NCBI GenBank assembly: GCA_002099365.1
Contig: MSED01000009.1
Location: 1-64,000 of the forward strand
Direction of reading: 5' to 3'
Source of the DNA: Phialophora verrucosa
Taxonomy: Eukaryota; Ascomycota; Eurotiomycetes; Chaetothyriales; Herpotrichiellaceae
Length of the DNA: 64,000 nt
Shown here: positions 14,655 to 25,220 of the stretch, piece by piece
Layout of the letters: every line of letters begins with the position of its first letter
How positions within the stretch are numbered: the first letter of the stretch is position 1
Translations under genes and position numbers: made by a program
The notes under the pieces: model-generated
Told to the model about the DNA's origin: nothing
The model's database searches: none
The model's input: the letters and a program-made list of their open reading frames with translations, nothing else

Positions 14655-17560
14655 TAGCTGCTATAATATAATCGCGGACACATTAAATAGTTCTTATTAA
14701 AGCTTATCTATACTATATTAACTCTTATAATAAGTCCTTCCTAAGTCTATATTATTCTAACTTATAGAGGATATATTTAATAAATTAGCTCTTACTTACC
14801 TTTATTATAGTACTAATACTTATAAGAAAACTACTTATCGCGTACTTCTTTCGTTAATAGTAGGTCCTATAATTAAATAGTTACCTCTTAACTTAATAGC
14901 TAATTAATAATTCTCCCGGTACTATTTAAATCTTATAAGAGTACCTTTCGGAGAGGCCTAGAACTAAGCGGTCTATACTATATCTTCTTTATAATATATA
15001 AGCGCTATAAAACTCGCCTTAGGCGTATATATTTATCGTTATCGCCTATTTCGGTATCTTCTAATCGCGGGTTATATATTTAGTTATTCTATATATTATA
15101 TAGAGTTATTAACGGCCTTTAATTAATTAACTATTTTAGCGCGAGAATATTATCTATAATATTATTAAAGATAATCTCTCTATTTAGTTTTATTCGTTAT
15201 ATTATATAATGTCGCTAACTATTTATAATAAGCTTATATATATTAGTCTAGGGATGCTTCGCTTATATATATCCTCCTTACTATAGTACCGGTCGCTTCC
15301 TAAAAGCGTTAATATAAATATTAGTCTCTAGCTAGTTAATATAAATTCCTTTTAGCCTAGCTAGCTTCAGTATATATAAATTATCTTCTAAGTCTTCTAA
15401 TACGTTATAATTTAGCTTTAATTTAACCGCTTAAATAAGGTTTATCCTTACTAAGGGAGGCTTTAAATCCTCTTCCTTTATCCTATAAGGCTATTCGGAA
15501 GAGATACTAGTATACTTATTAATCTTATATATAATCTATTCTAAATATTTAAGCTTTATCTCTTTCTACAGAATTAGTAATACTAGTAAGGGCCGGTCTT
15601 AATCGCGAAACCTCCTTAGTATAATCTTATAATTTAAGTTAAGATATAATATACTAGCGGCCTTTTAATATATTTACTATAGATCTTTATATAATATATA
15701 GTCTTATTAATCGTAAAGAAAGTAGCTCCCTTTAGTAATACTTATATTTAATTTACGCCGATTAAATTATTCTTTAGTATAGTACTATAGATTACTACTA
15801 AACCTTACCGACCGTTCTTAGAAAGAAGATCCTTAAAAAGGCTAGATCGCTTCCGGAGAAACTCCCCTTAAGGCTTTAATTAATCTATTTATAAAGTTAA
15901 GAGTAATTATATTACGTGTCTAGATCGGTAGAGTAAGCGCTCCTATTAGTCGGGTTAGTTTATCTATTAAGGATACAGTAGTTCTTAAGGTTATAGGCTT
16001 TATTAACTATACTTATATATTCTCTTTAGTCTTTACGGCTATATCGTCTAGTTAATCTTTTCGATATTTATCTTCTTAAGCTTCCTCCTTCTAGAATATA
16101 GAAGATTAAGTCTCTTTCTTATATATTAAGTCTTAATATTTTTTATTTAGTATACTCTATATAAACTTACTAGTTTTATTATTAACTTCCTATAAGTCTC
16201 TTATCTATTCTTAATACTTCTAGAAGTTTAAGTTCTCTAGCTTCTTATCTATTAGGTTTTACTTCTTTTAAATCTTATTTATATATACCTTTAGTAGTCT
16301 AGAGAGGAAAAGATAATAGTAAGTATAGTTAGTCTCTACTTTATTATTAATTAAATACTTTATAGTCTTATAGAATTAACGGAGGTATAAATTAAGGTTT
16401 TAGGATTTATTACGATAACGTCTTAAGAGTATATAAAGATAATATATACTTATTATTTACTATATCTTATTTTAATTCTTATATTTATTTAAAACTCTCT
16501 CTTTAAACTTAATTTAATTTATTTTATTATACTTTATAAGCTCTTTATATTTCTCTTTCTCTACTTTTAATATAAAATATATAGATCTTTAAATATACTC
16601 TTTACTATTTATTACTTAATTATATTTATATAGCTCTTTAAACTCTTTAAAGAAGGTAGTCGTATTCCTTCTATTAAAGTATAGTAAGTTATCGCTCCTA
16701 TCTAAGCTTTAAGGTATCTCTCTTATAGATATTACTATAAAAGGAGTATATACCGGCGGCGTTAAGATTTCCGGCGTTAATAATCTCTATATAATATTAC
16801 TCGCCGCGGTAAATAATATTACCTTTCCTTTTCTATTTAAGGCCTTAAATAAAGCTATCTTTAGCCCTTTTATTAATTTAATAAAATATAATAAATATAA
16901 GTCTTATCTTCTTAAGTAAAGTAATTTAAACTTTAGATATTTATATATTTTATTATTTTTATATATATAAAAGACTACTTCTCTTAGTAGTTAATAATTA
17001 TCGCTTTCTTAAGTATTTATAAATAGTCTTAAAGTTTTAAAGAATCCTCTCTTTTAATTTAATTTTAGTAATTTTTATTATTACTTATAGTTATTCCTTT
17101 ATATTCGACTATTAAGTCTCTCTTTATTAAATATAGCTAATACTTTAATATTAGCTCTTTATTAAGTAAGTCTCTAATCTTAAGTAGCCTACTCTTCTTA
17201 AGAGCTTAAAGGGTATTAGGGTTAACCGCGTTCCTCTCTTTAAGTGTTAATTATTAGTCTTAAGTCTTTTAGGTAGTCGTTTAGTTATTAGTTTCCGCTC
17301 TATATAGTAGTAGCTAATATATATAGCTAGAACCCCGAAAGAACACCTTAAGTAGCGGTCTCCTTAAATAGCTAATATAGTTTATAATCTATACCCGTAT
17401 AGCGGGATAGATTTACTTAGCTAGTAATTTAGACGATTCTCTCGTATAGCGGTCCTATATATATAGCTAGCTTCTCTAGTTCTAGTTAATTAATCGATAA
17501 ATAAGTAAGTAGTTAATCTAGTCGGTCCTTATCGTTTATAGCGTTATATTGTCGTTTTAT
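14655..17560 (-). mobile_element. Probable gag/5' part of the older Gypsy element
   Basis: Because the chromovirus split the minus-strand element just upstream of its protease, the gag and leader of that element should continue on this side of the insertion. The tract is equally RIP-damaged and no gag motif could be read with confidence, so this assignment rests on geometry alone. Confidence 0.4.
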
Positions 17561-18010
17561 CGTTCAGTCGTCTATCCGATCGTCCTGCCGCGCGTAGATT
17601 TACCCGCGTCACTACAGTCTAAATATTCTTAAGCGAATATTCTTATTAGAGGCACTAATAAACTAGAGTAAAGCTTTATAACCTCTAGGTAGAGGGTTAT
17701 ACGGCGGTAGGCACTGCCTCTTCGTCCCCGGTATACTATATAATAATAAACAGCTTTATAAGTAATAGTGTTATATATTTTATTACCTATAGTATATATA
17801 TATATTAAATGCGTGCTACTACTCTACCTATAATATATAGCGGAGGTATATAGCTTTATACTAAGGATTTAACTAATTAGATAGTACAGTTACTTATCTG
17901 TATATTATATAGGCACGTACAGCTAATCAGCGCTGTAAGCATCACCGCCCTATTATAATATTTAATATTTATACTATATTTAGTTCTTATAACCTTTATA
18001 CGACAGCCTA
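17561..18010. other. Less RIP-mutated patch inside the AT-rich block
   Basis: CA and TG dinucleotides reappear here (for example CGTCACTACAGTC, GGCACTGCCTC, CATCACCG), against near absence on both sides. No coding frame or repeat structure was recognised. It may be a single-copy fragment trapped between repeats. Confidence 0.55.
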
Positions 18011-18798
18011 TACCTATAGTTATATATAAATTATACGCTCCTCGCGAAGGACTACTATATATAGCTCTAGTTCTAGATAGTTAAGAAGTACTTAGACCTT
18101 TTATTCCTTATCTATAAAGATAAGGATCTTATCCTTAAGCTCTTCTATCGCTATTATTAATATCTATACTAATAGACTACTCTATTATAGCTCTTTTAGT
18201 TTTAAGAATATAATTACTATATAATTTATAAAGTCCTAGATTATATCTTATAAAGTATACTTAAATATATCCTATAAGATAAGCTATCCGGCGCTAAGTT
18301 AGCTCTATTATTATAAAGTATTCTTTTATAAGTATAACGCTATAACTATAACTTATATATACTTATTATACTCTTTTACTATACTAAAGTAGACCTTATA
18401 GCTAAGGAGGAAGTCTTATAACTCCTTAAGTAAGGTACCTTTATATAGCGGCGATAAGAAGGCGCGATAATATTATACTATAAGATCCTATAAAATAAGC
18501 CTTTTATTTATATTACTTAAGGTACCGAAGATCCCGCTATTCGCTAGCGACTCTTTTATTAGCTCTCGCTCTATCTCTTTAATCTTTTAGAGCTACTAAC
18601 GCTTATATAATATAGCCTATAAGCGTATATACCGCTACTTAATAATCTTAGGCCCTTCGCCTTTTAATTCTAGCTCTCTATTTACCCGAGTCGGCTGGCG
18701 TTAATTCGGTACTATTACGGCGGCGTATTGTGTACGACTTAAGGGAGGTTTGTTCGGGGGGAAGGAAGGGACCGGAGATAGGGGTTAGCTTTCGAGAA

Positions 18799-18935
18799 TA
18801 TTAGGAATAAGGGTTAATAGTAGTTAATTAAGAGATATATAGCTTATTTATAAGTATATAGCGACTCGACTCGAAAGCTAAAGAGAGTTAAAGAGGAGAT
18901 ATATACGGCCCGCGCGCTATATATAGATAACCTTT
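18799..18935. repeat. RIP-damaged LTR relic, same family as the solo LTR at 37.1 kb
   Basis: The stretch starting TATTAGGAAT aligns for about 130 bp to the reverse complement of 37,240-37,370, which starts TGTCAGGAAC. Shared blocks include AAAGCTAAAGAG and GGCCCGCG. Most differences here are C to T or G to A, as expected of RIP. Homology fades after about 18,935. It could be the 5' LTR of the minus-strand Gypsy element, but no partner copy was found. Confidence 0.6.
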
Positions 18936-19620
18936 AAGGTCTTAGTGTACCCTTATTTATAATACTCTTAAAGTCTTAATATATCTTTATTCTTAATAAA
19001 ATAGCCTCTTAATATATTTATTAACTTAAAAGTAAAGGAGAACTTTATATTATAGTTTATAGTAATAAATAAAGGGCTTAGCTTTAATAAAAAAGAAATT
19101 ATAGTTTATATTATAAATAAATATTTAATTTAAATATATAATATTTATATCTTTACTTAAGATATATTTAATACTTAAGGAACCTTTATAAAATAGATAA
19201 TAAACTTTATTATAATTAATATTTAAAGGTATTAATAACTATATTTATTATTAATAATAAGCTATATACTTAATAAGGCTATATATTAAAAGTAAAGCTA
19301 TAGTTTATTAATATTATAGTATTATAATAAAGTATTATATTTAAAAACTACTTAAATAGTAATATTTACTATAAGACTACTATAAGAGCTTATATAATAT
19401 ATCTTATATATAACTATACTATTTCTTAAGGATAAGAAGCCTTAAGAAGAGGGGATAATTATTAAGAATATCTTAGAATACTAAGGGATATTTTAGCGCT
19501 AAGAGTCTTATATAAATAAGGAGATACTTATATAAGAGAAGTATCCTTCTCTTATACTTTAAGTCCTATATTAACTAAACGTTAAGGGTAAACTTAAGCC
19601 TTAAATACTATTATTGTACC
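18936..19620. other. AT-rich tail of the block, no gene seen
   Basis: Extremely AT-rich and free of readable domains. It ends at a sharp change in composition near 19,620. Confidence 0.6.
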
Positions 19621-20276
19621 ACGCTCTACCTATCCTATTAGGGCATCCCTAACATTTAGCCTTATCGAGTATAGGGTCTATAGGATCGACACCGCCAATA
19701 GCGTTACTTCATGTGCTTTAGCTTACGCGTGTACTCCGCTAGTGCCGAGCTACTCTATGCATGTTGCCCCAATATAGGGTCAGTTTTGATGCCACTCTTT
19801 ACTTTCGTCAATCAAAACTTTGCGGGTGCGTAAATGTGTCATCATCATGTGCTGGTGTCTAATACTGTAGGCTACGCTGATAAATATTTAGCAGCACGTC
19901 AAGCGCTAATCGAGGCACCAGTGGGCCTTCCGACCAGAATACAGATGCTGTTGGATGGACTCGTCATCCAGCACTCTGAAGTGGTTAGTTAGTGAGACAT
20001 CCGTGATGTCAATTTGGCGGTGACGTGCCGAAGGTTTAGCTAAGCATAGTGGTGAACTTACCGTGCCCATCGATGCGGGTAAGTCGCATGTCTATACCGC
20101 CAATGTCGTTAATGTGCCTCTCCTTTTCATTCGTGTAACATTGTTTCCCTTCCCATCGAGCGCTGGTGTCCACTACCCCTGATTGACACGGCCGCCCGTG
20201 GCGAAAGAGCTAAACCGTCCATCCCGAGCCGTTGGTGATATCAATACTGTGGGCTGACATTCGGCGTCCCCCCGGA
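19621..20276. other. Non-coding, normal-composition border DNA
   Basis: CA and TG are common again. No gene is seen. AGTTTTGAT (19,782-19,790) and ATCAAAACT (19,811-19,819) form a perfect 9-bp inverted repeat with a 20-nt loop. Variants of ACCGCCAATNNCGTTA occur near 19,690 and 20,096. It presumably includes the promoter of the following regulator gene. Confidence 0.5.
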
Positions 20277-22752
20277 ATGGCCGATGATGGAGCATCAGTT
20301 GTGCCGTTGAAAAGAAGGCGTATTACAGTAGGCTCAACATTCTCTTGTATCCGTCTAAGGGAGCTGACGCATATCTGTAGAGAGCCTGTGACCGGTGCCA
20401 TCGCGGTGGGCTAAAAGTACGCCAGGTTGAAGAAGCTGCAACTCTTGATATGCTGATTCAACCAGTGCGCCCCTGGTCTGGCACCAGGATCATGCTGTAC
20501 GTGCGATTCTCTCGGTCTCGTGTGCACCTATAATCGGCCCGTCAAACGTCGTGGGGTAGGTGTGCCCAAGCTTCCTCAGTTCCCTCTCTCTTCTGACCAT
20601 GGTGCGCAAGCCGGCGCGACGTCGCCCGCAAGGTGATAACAAGATCTTTTCGTCCCAATTGCACTCATCGAGTTGCGCAGCGCAATCCATCACTCCCGAG
20701 TGGGAGTATCGTGCTGTCGTGGATCATGGAACCATTCAGTACCTGGTCGAGATCTATCATAGAGTTGCGTACCCAATGTACAACTGCTCTTCCCTTAAGC
20801 ACTTGCGCATAGCTAATCTCTAACCAGACTCTTGTACTTTCATTGGCCATCCTTCTCCTCTGATATCTGTTCTAGACGCTACACTCGCGACCGCTCCTTC
20901 TTCGCTCTTACCATGGCAGTCTGCGCAACAGCGTCTGCACGGATACGGAATGGGGCCCGAGTCTCCGATTCCTCGGCCAAATTCGATATCGTGGTGACGC
21001 CAGCGTCCGAGGTGTTCTACCGCGCATGCCTCGAATCGATCCCCGCATCGACGATTGGCAATGTCGACTTCAACTTTATGCGCACTGAAGCCTTGTTGGG
21101 CATGTTGTGCCTGCAGTACAATGATCTTCCTGGCTGTCACGCTCATTTACATCGCTATTTAGCTATGTGTGCCACTACAGGGTTCCACAGCGAGGCGCGG
21201 TGGCCGCCTCAACTAAATGAGATCGAGAGACAGGAGCGGCGTCGTCTTGTGAGTTCCAATGATCCGTCCGTCCAGAATCTACGGTTGAACACGTCTGACC
21301 TCGTGAGCACAGTTCTGGCAGCAATATCAGCTCGACATCTATCTAGCTGTGTCCTTCGGCTCACCTGTACGCCAGCATGAAGCGCACTGTAACGTTCTCT
21401 ATCCCGCCGAAATCTGTGATGACCAAGACATAGCTGAGTCCGGCGTCATTCAGCGTCACAATGGCACTGCGTCGTTCATTCGTGGATGGAACTTCGTCAC
21501 TGATCTGTACCGCATCATGGAGCATGTGGTCGAGAGCCTGCGATTGCGGGAGATCAACGCTGGGAAGCCAAGGGGCGAGCTCGGCCACTTACTTCCGAAC
21601 CGTGGGGCTGACATTGACGACGACCTGAGCCAGAAGAAAATGCTGGGTATAGTGCAGCACATGTATGAGGGGCTGCCCAATGAGCTCAAATCTGCAAGTC
21701 CGATGACGGGAGATATCAGGCATGACAGATACGGATTTCAGGGTAGGTGTCGAATTGCCTTCGTCCGGGGAACTGGCGGAAAAGCTGACAACTGGGATAG
21801 CAGCAAACATCATCATCTCGATGACGACGGTCAAGATGGTGCTCACGGGAAGCGGGGACCACAGCATTTCACAACGATGCACGATAGCTGGAGAACTGCT
21901 TGATGGGCTGTCGACCATCCCACCTACATATATTCAGGCCTCTTCAACCGCCATGGTAAGCTCACTTGCCGTTCTATGACATTTCTGTTCATATGGTTGA
22001 TAAATCGTCTCTTTGAGTCAACCTGAACCTTTGCTGATCCCGTTGTAGCTGCACCACCTCGCTGGTGTTGGCCACCTCATGGGCTCTGCCGTCCATGCAC
22101 CACTTTCGCAGTGGATGTATCTGCAGGTCCGCTCCGCTCTTCTCGCTCTGGCCAACCTCATTCGCAGCCTGGAGACCGCATTCAGCTCGGCGGTCAGCAT
22201 TGCGACCACGCTATATCAGCACGTCCAGCGCATCGATCACTATATGACTGATTTTACAAGAACAAGCCGAGACAACTTTGTGTCTCCTAGTGCGTTGCCG
22301 GTGAAGGTGTTAGAAGAGCCAATAGAAGCAAAAGGCCTGGCTGGTTGTCAACATGCTATTGTATGTTTCGCCCACAGCTCATGCACCAGCCTACTGACCA
22401 GGAGCAACCGCAGGAGAACCTCCCATACCCGGACTCCACGGTTTCAACAAATCTTACCACTCAATTTCCCGCATGCATTGGAAATCGATTGCTAAGCACC
22501 GATATGCCATCGACAGCAATCAAGGCAGCCGCCCCTAGCTCACGACTCCAGCAGGGTGACGACGTCCTTCTAGATTGGCCATTCGACCCTGTCCAAGGAG
22601 GAGCATTCGATTTCCCGGGCTTCGAGCAGAGTGGTTTTGACCTATTTCAGGTCGTCGACATACAGAGTAGCCAGGTTCTCTCACCTCCTTGCAGAGTAGA
22701 TGTAGGGTGGCGTGCAGCCCAACTCCAGCGGGACACGAATGCCGATCCTTAG
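20277..22752 (+). CDS. Zn2Cys6 transcription factor, nine exons
   Basis: Nuclear DNA-binding regulator, target genes unknown. Hand-built exons: 20277-20327, 20381-20416, 20466-20555, 20611-20777, 20828-21248, 21313-21742, 21801-21955, 22049-22300, 22378-22752. All introns are GT-AG (49-93 nt) and every junction keeps phase, giving 658 aa. The N-terminus after KRRRIT carries C20-x2-C23-x6-C30-x8-C39-x2-C42-x6-C49, a canonical Zn2Cys6 cluster split by three introns, with a 36-nt exon holding only C20 to K29. A basic linker (RPVKRRG) follows. A fungal-specific transcription factor domain spans about residues 90-330, with the usual Y-P-I-x3-F-H-W-P and R-R-R-L-F-W-x6-D-I-Y patterns; the latter appears only after splicing the 64-nt intron. 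QAANI motif is restored by intron 6. The last intron (22301-22377) is the least certain. First regulator next to the AT-rich block; convergent with the GH4 gene. Confidence 0.82.
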
Positions 22753-23409
22753 ACAGCTATTATGGGCAAGTTCTGTGCAGCTTTGGCGCTGGGACAGGCT
22801 CTAGTACCAGTTGCTGTGGCGAAAGCGGTGCCATTTCCACTTCAGCAAAATAGATTGCATTGTTAAATCTGAAATCAATCAATTGTACGTTCCCAATAGC
22901 AGGGCATGATGCAAGGCGCCCAGTCAAGAGTGCTGCTCGGACGATATCTCAGGAGAGCACATACTTGATGCAGAAGAGCTACGGCTGTTTCCTTCTTTAC
23001 AGAATGTTCTATCGAATGGTGAACTAACGGTCGGCTCGAGCACCTTTGTTACTCACCATCTTGGCTACTCAGCGTTGACATAGCGCTCGTTTCGAGCAAC
23101 GCTTAAAGTTTTGGTCGGCAGCATGTTACTGTGTAAGGTTGTGCTGGGATCATATTATTAGGTTAACTGAAGTTGGTTTTGCAGAGGAGCGGAAGTCATG
23201 TAAGAGGCACGACTCGAATAACAACGTATGGTCGTACGATCTAGCTCTTGACGGATTATGCGGGTGTTAAAGCTTTGTGCAGCATGTTGTGGCAAATTGG
23301 GAAATTCAGGGTAAAATTGAATGAGGCACGGTTTGAGCGTGATGCTCTGTCTAGATCCTACGAGCGAAATACGACAGAGCAATCTTTGCTTGCAGCGTCA
23401 CTTTGAACG
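22753..23409. other. Intergenic region between convergent genes
   Basis: Holds the 3' ends of the Zn2Cys6 regulator (+) and the GH4 gene (-). No gene, RNA or repeat seen. Confidence 0.6.
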
Positions 23410-24708
23410 TCACTTCAAGTAGCCCAACCATTTTCCCTGCAAAGAGATCATGGTTTCCAACAGTTCCTCAGCGGCATTCGCATCGCCGACAACAGGGTCG
23501 ACAAGAAGTGCCCGTAGAGCTGCAGCCTTCGATTCTGCCAGTATAGCTTCGGTTGTCAGATCGTTGACCGCTACTTGAAGGAGGAGGAGGCCGGCAAATC
23601 CCTTGGGATAAGGATCGAGCTTAACACCGTGGACGCCGCATTTATCGACAGTGGCCGGAACTTCGACGATCTGGTTTCGTGGCAAGTAATCGATAAATCC
23701 ATCGTTAGGTATATTGACGGACATCTCGTAGTGGCCGGAGTTGGTAATGATTCCTTCTATGATCGGGACGACGCGCCAGTATTCTGCTTCTGGCGTGCCC
23801 TCTTCAATTCGACGACGGGCTTCATCTCTGTTGGACGACATTTCCGACTTGTAGCTGTTGTAGAACTCCATGATTCCCCTATGGTCGACGACGCTGGCAG
23901 CCCAAGGGATGTATTCACCAAAATGGCTGTCAGTCGTGATGGGTAAAGTACCAAACCGCTTAAGGACCTCCTGAAACAGCCGGCGCTCGCCAATATATCC
24001 GAAGACGGCCGGGGCGTTCGCAAAGTAGGTCGGAGCTTTTTCGCGGACGTCGGGATATGCGTCCTCGCCAGAATCCTTATATTTGACCTCCACCAACACG
24101 CTGAAATGATTCAAGCCACCGGCCTTCATGTCGAGGTTCTCGACCGATGTGTTCAACATAGGTGGCAGGTGCTCGATCAATGACGCCACCTCGTGACAAA
24201 TGCCGACACACTTTAGCTTGGGAAACTTGGTATGGATAGCATGCATGATTCGGACCATCGGATTGCTCAGGTTGAAAACAAGAGCCTCCGGGCAGATTTG
24301 ATGGATCCGCTCACAGATGCCTAGGATTGGCGGTGCAATACGCAGGGCGTGGAAGAGGCCACCTGGTCCTCCATTTTCGCCATAAACTTGTCTGAACCCA
24401 TACTGTTGCGGGATTTTCCAGTCTTGCTCCCATAGCTCATGACGGTTCCCAACCTCGATGGAAATAACGCAGAATTGAGCACCCACAAGCGCTTCATCCA
24501 GAGACGTCGTCGCCTGAATCTTGAAAGGCAGCGATCTTTCTTTGACGTAAACCTTGGCGACGTCTTCGACAGCGGCCAATGCAGTTGGGTTGATGTCGTT
24601 CAGGACGATTGTACTTCCGGCTAGTGCTGTGGACTTGAGGATATCTCCGACAGCACCCAGGCCAAACATGACGCTGCCTGCGCCAATGAGAACGATCTTT
24701 GTGCTCAT
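23410..24708 (-). CDS. Glycoside hydrolase family 4 enzyme (NAD- and metal-dependent glycosidase)
   Basis: 432 aa, no intron. GH4 enzymes cleave glycosides by an oxidation-elimination mechanism that needs NAD+ and usually Mn2+; known activities include alpha-glucosidase, alpha-galactosidase, alpha-glucuronidase and 6-phospho-glycosidases. Visible here: N-terminal Rossmann motif IGAGSVMF (about 8-15) with acidic D38 after strand 2 (NDIN); ENGGPGG (111-117); NLSNP (146-150); the metal/catalytic tetrad CHEV (171-174); and GGLNHF (197-202) supplying a second metal-ligand His. No signal peptide, so it should act in the cytosol. Length is slightly below the family's usual 430-480. The C-H-x-x form, rather than CNxP or CDxP, argues against a phospho-glycosidase and for a neutral or acidic alpha-glycoside, but the substrate is not settled. 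GH4 is essentially a bacterial family, so the intronless gene suggests old lateral transfer. A TATA-like box lies about 95 bp upstream of the start. Confidence 0.9.
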   Translation of the reverse strand: MSTKIVLIGAGSVMFGLGAVGDILKSTALAGSTIVLNDINPTALAAVEDVAKVYVKERSLPFKIQATTSLDEALVGAQFCVISIEVGNRHELWEQDWKIPQQYGFRQVYGENGGPGGLFHALRIAPPILGICERIHQICPEALVFNLSNPMVRIMHAIHTKFPKLKCVGICHEVASLIEHLPPMLNTSVENLDMKAGGLNHFSVLVEVKYKDSGEDAYPDVREKAPTYFANAPAVFGYIGERRLFQEVLKRFGTLPITTDSHFGEYIPWAASVVDHRGIMEFYNSYKSEMSSNRDEARRRIEEGTPEAEYWRVVPIIEGIITNSGHYEMSVNIPNDGFIDYLPRNQIVEVPATVDKCGVHGVKLDPYPKGFAGLLLLQVAVNDLTTEAILAESKAAALRALLVDPVVGDANAAEELLETMISLQGKWLGYLK

Positions 24709-24801
24709 GCCTGCGGTTGTAACAGGAAACCCGTCGATGACAAGACAATTGTCCCTGCTAAGAATGCCAGTGCCGAAAAGAAACCCGCTTCGAGGGACGG
24801 C

Positions 24802-24811
24802 TTCTTATAAA
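24802..24811 (-). promoter_or_regulatory. TATA-like box of the GH4 gene
   Basis: On the minus strand the sequence reads TTTATAAGAA, about 95 nt upstream of the GH4 start codon, a usual distance for a fungal TATA box with a short leader. Confidence 0.5.
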
Positions 24812-25073
24812 CCAGTCACTTCTTGTAATGCTCTCCACCCTATACATATCGTGTCACTGCCTGTCGCTATCCGCAGGTTCAACTGTTGAGGCTGTAATAA
24901 GACGTCTCCGGACACATTTGGACCCAAGTGCCACGACGCTGCTAAACTTCAAAACCATAAACCGCATACGGTAGCGGATCATTTGTGGACCACCAATCCC
25001 ATGCAGCCAATTCTCGCGAGCGTCCAGCGAGTCGCACAACCTGCTAAACTGAACTGTTGAATTGAAATGCTAA

Positions 25074-25108
25074 CTGCCGACTATTCAAGCTTACTGCCGA
25101 CTATTCAA
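25074..25108. repeat. Two-copy tandem repeat, 20-bp period
   Basis: CTGCCGACTATTCAA occurs at 25,074-25,088 and again at 25,094-25,108, in the otherwise empty region between the GH4 gene and the pseudogene (24,709-25,220), which shows nothing else. Confidence 0.7.
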
Positions 25109-25220
25109 CTTAACTCGTCAATTTGGACTGTGAAAACGGATAAACTTTGCTGTTTACTCAACCCTGAGTAATCTGCTCACTTGCGAACCCTCCTGCCTGG
25201 CCGTCATTTGCTGGAGGACG

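Larger units (their letters stand above)
1..19620. repeat. AT-rich, RIP-mutated heterochromatin-like block
   Basis: Visible base composition is strongly AT-rich and long runs contain no CA and no TG at all, while TA is in large excess and CG still occurs. This is the product expected from RIP, which turns CpA into TpA on both strands of duplicated DNA in Pezizomycotina. No open frame of gene length survives; stop codons occur every few codons in all frames. Conceptual reading across stops still reveals two LTR retrotransposons, annotated separately. The block ends abruptly near 19,620, after which CA and TG return to normal. Confidence 0.95.

Noticed and set aside
19690..20130. Possible CRISPR-like or tandem repeat pattern (ACCGCCAAT variants)
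   Set aside because: Only two imperfect copies about 400 bp apart and no regular spacing.
20490..21146. Minus strand frames over the first regulator
   Set aside because: They are antisense to well-supported exons whose splicing reconstructs a canonical zinc cluster.
23575..24023. Open frames on both strands inside the GH4 gene
   Set aside because: Shadows of the GH4 coding sequence, with no family resemblance.
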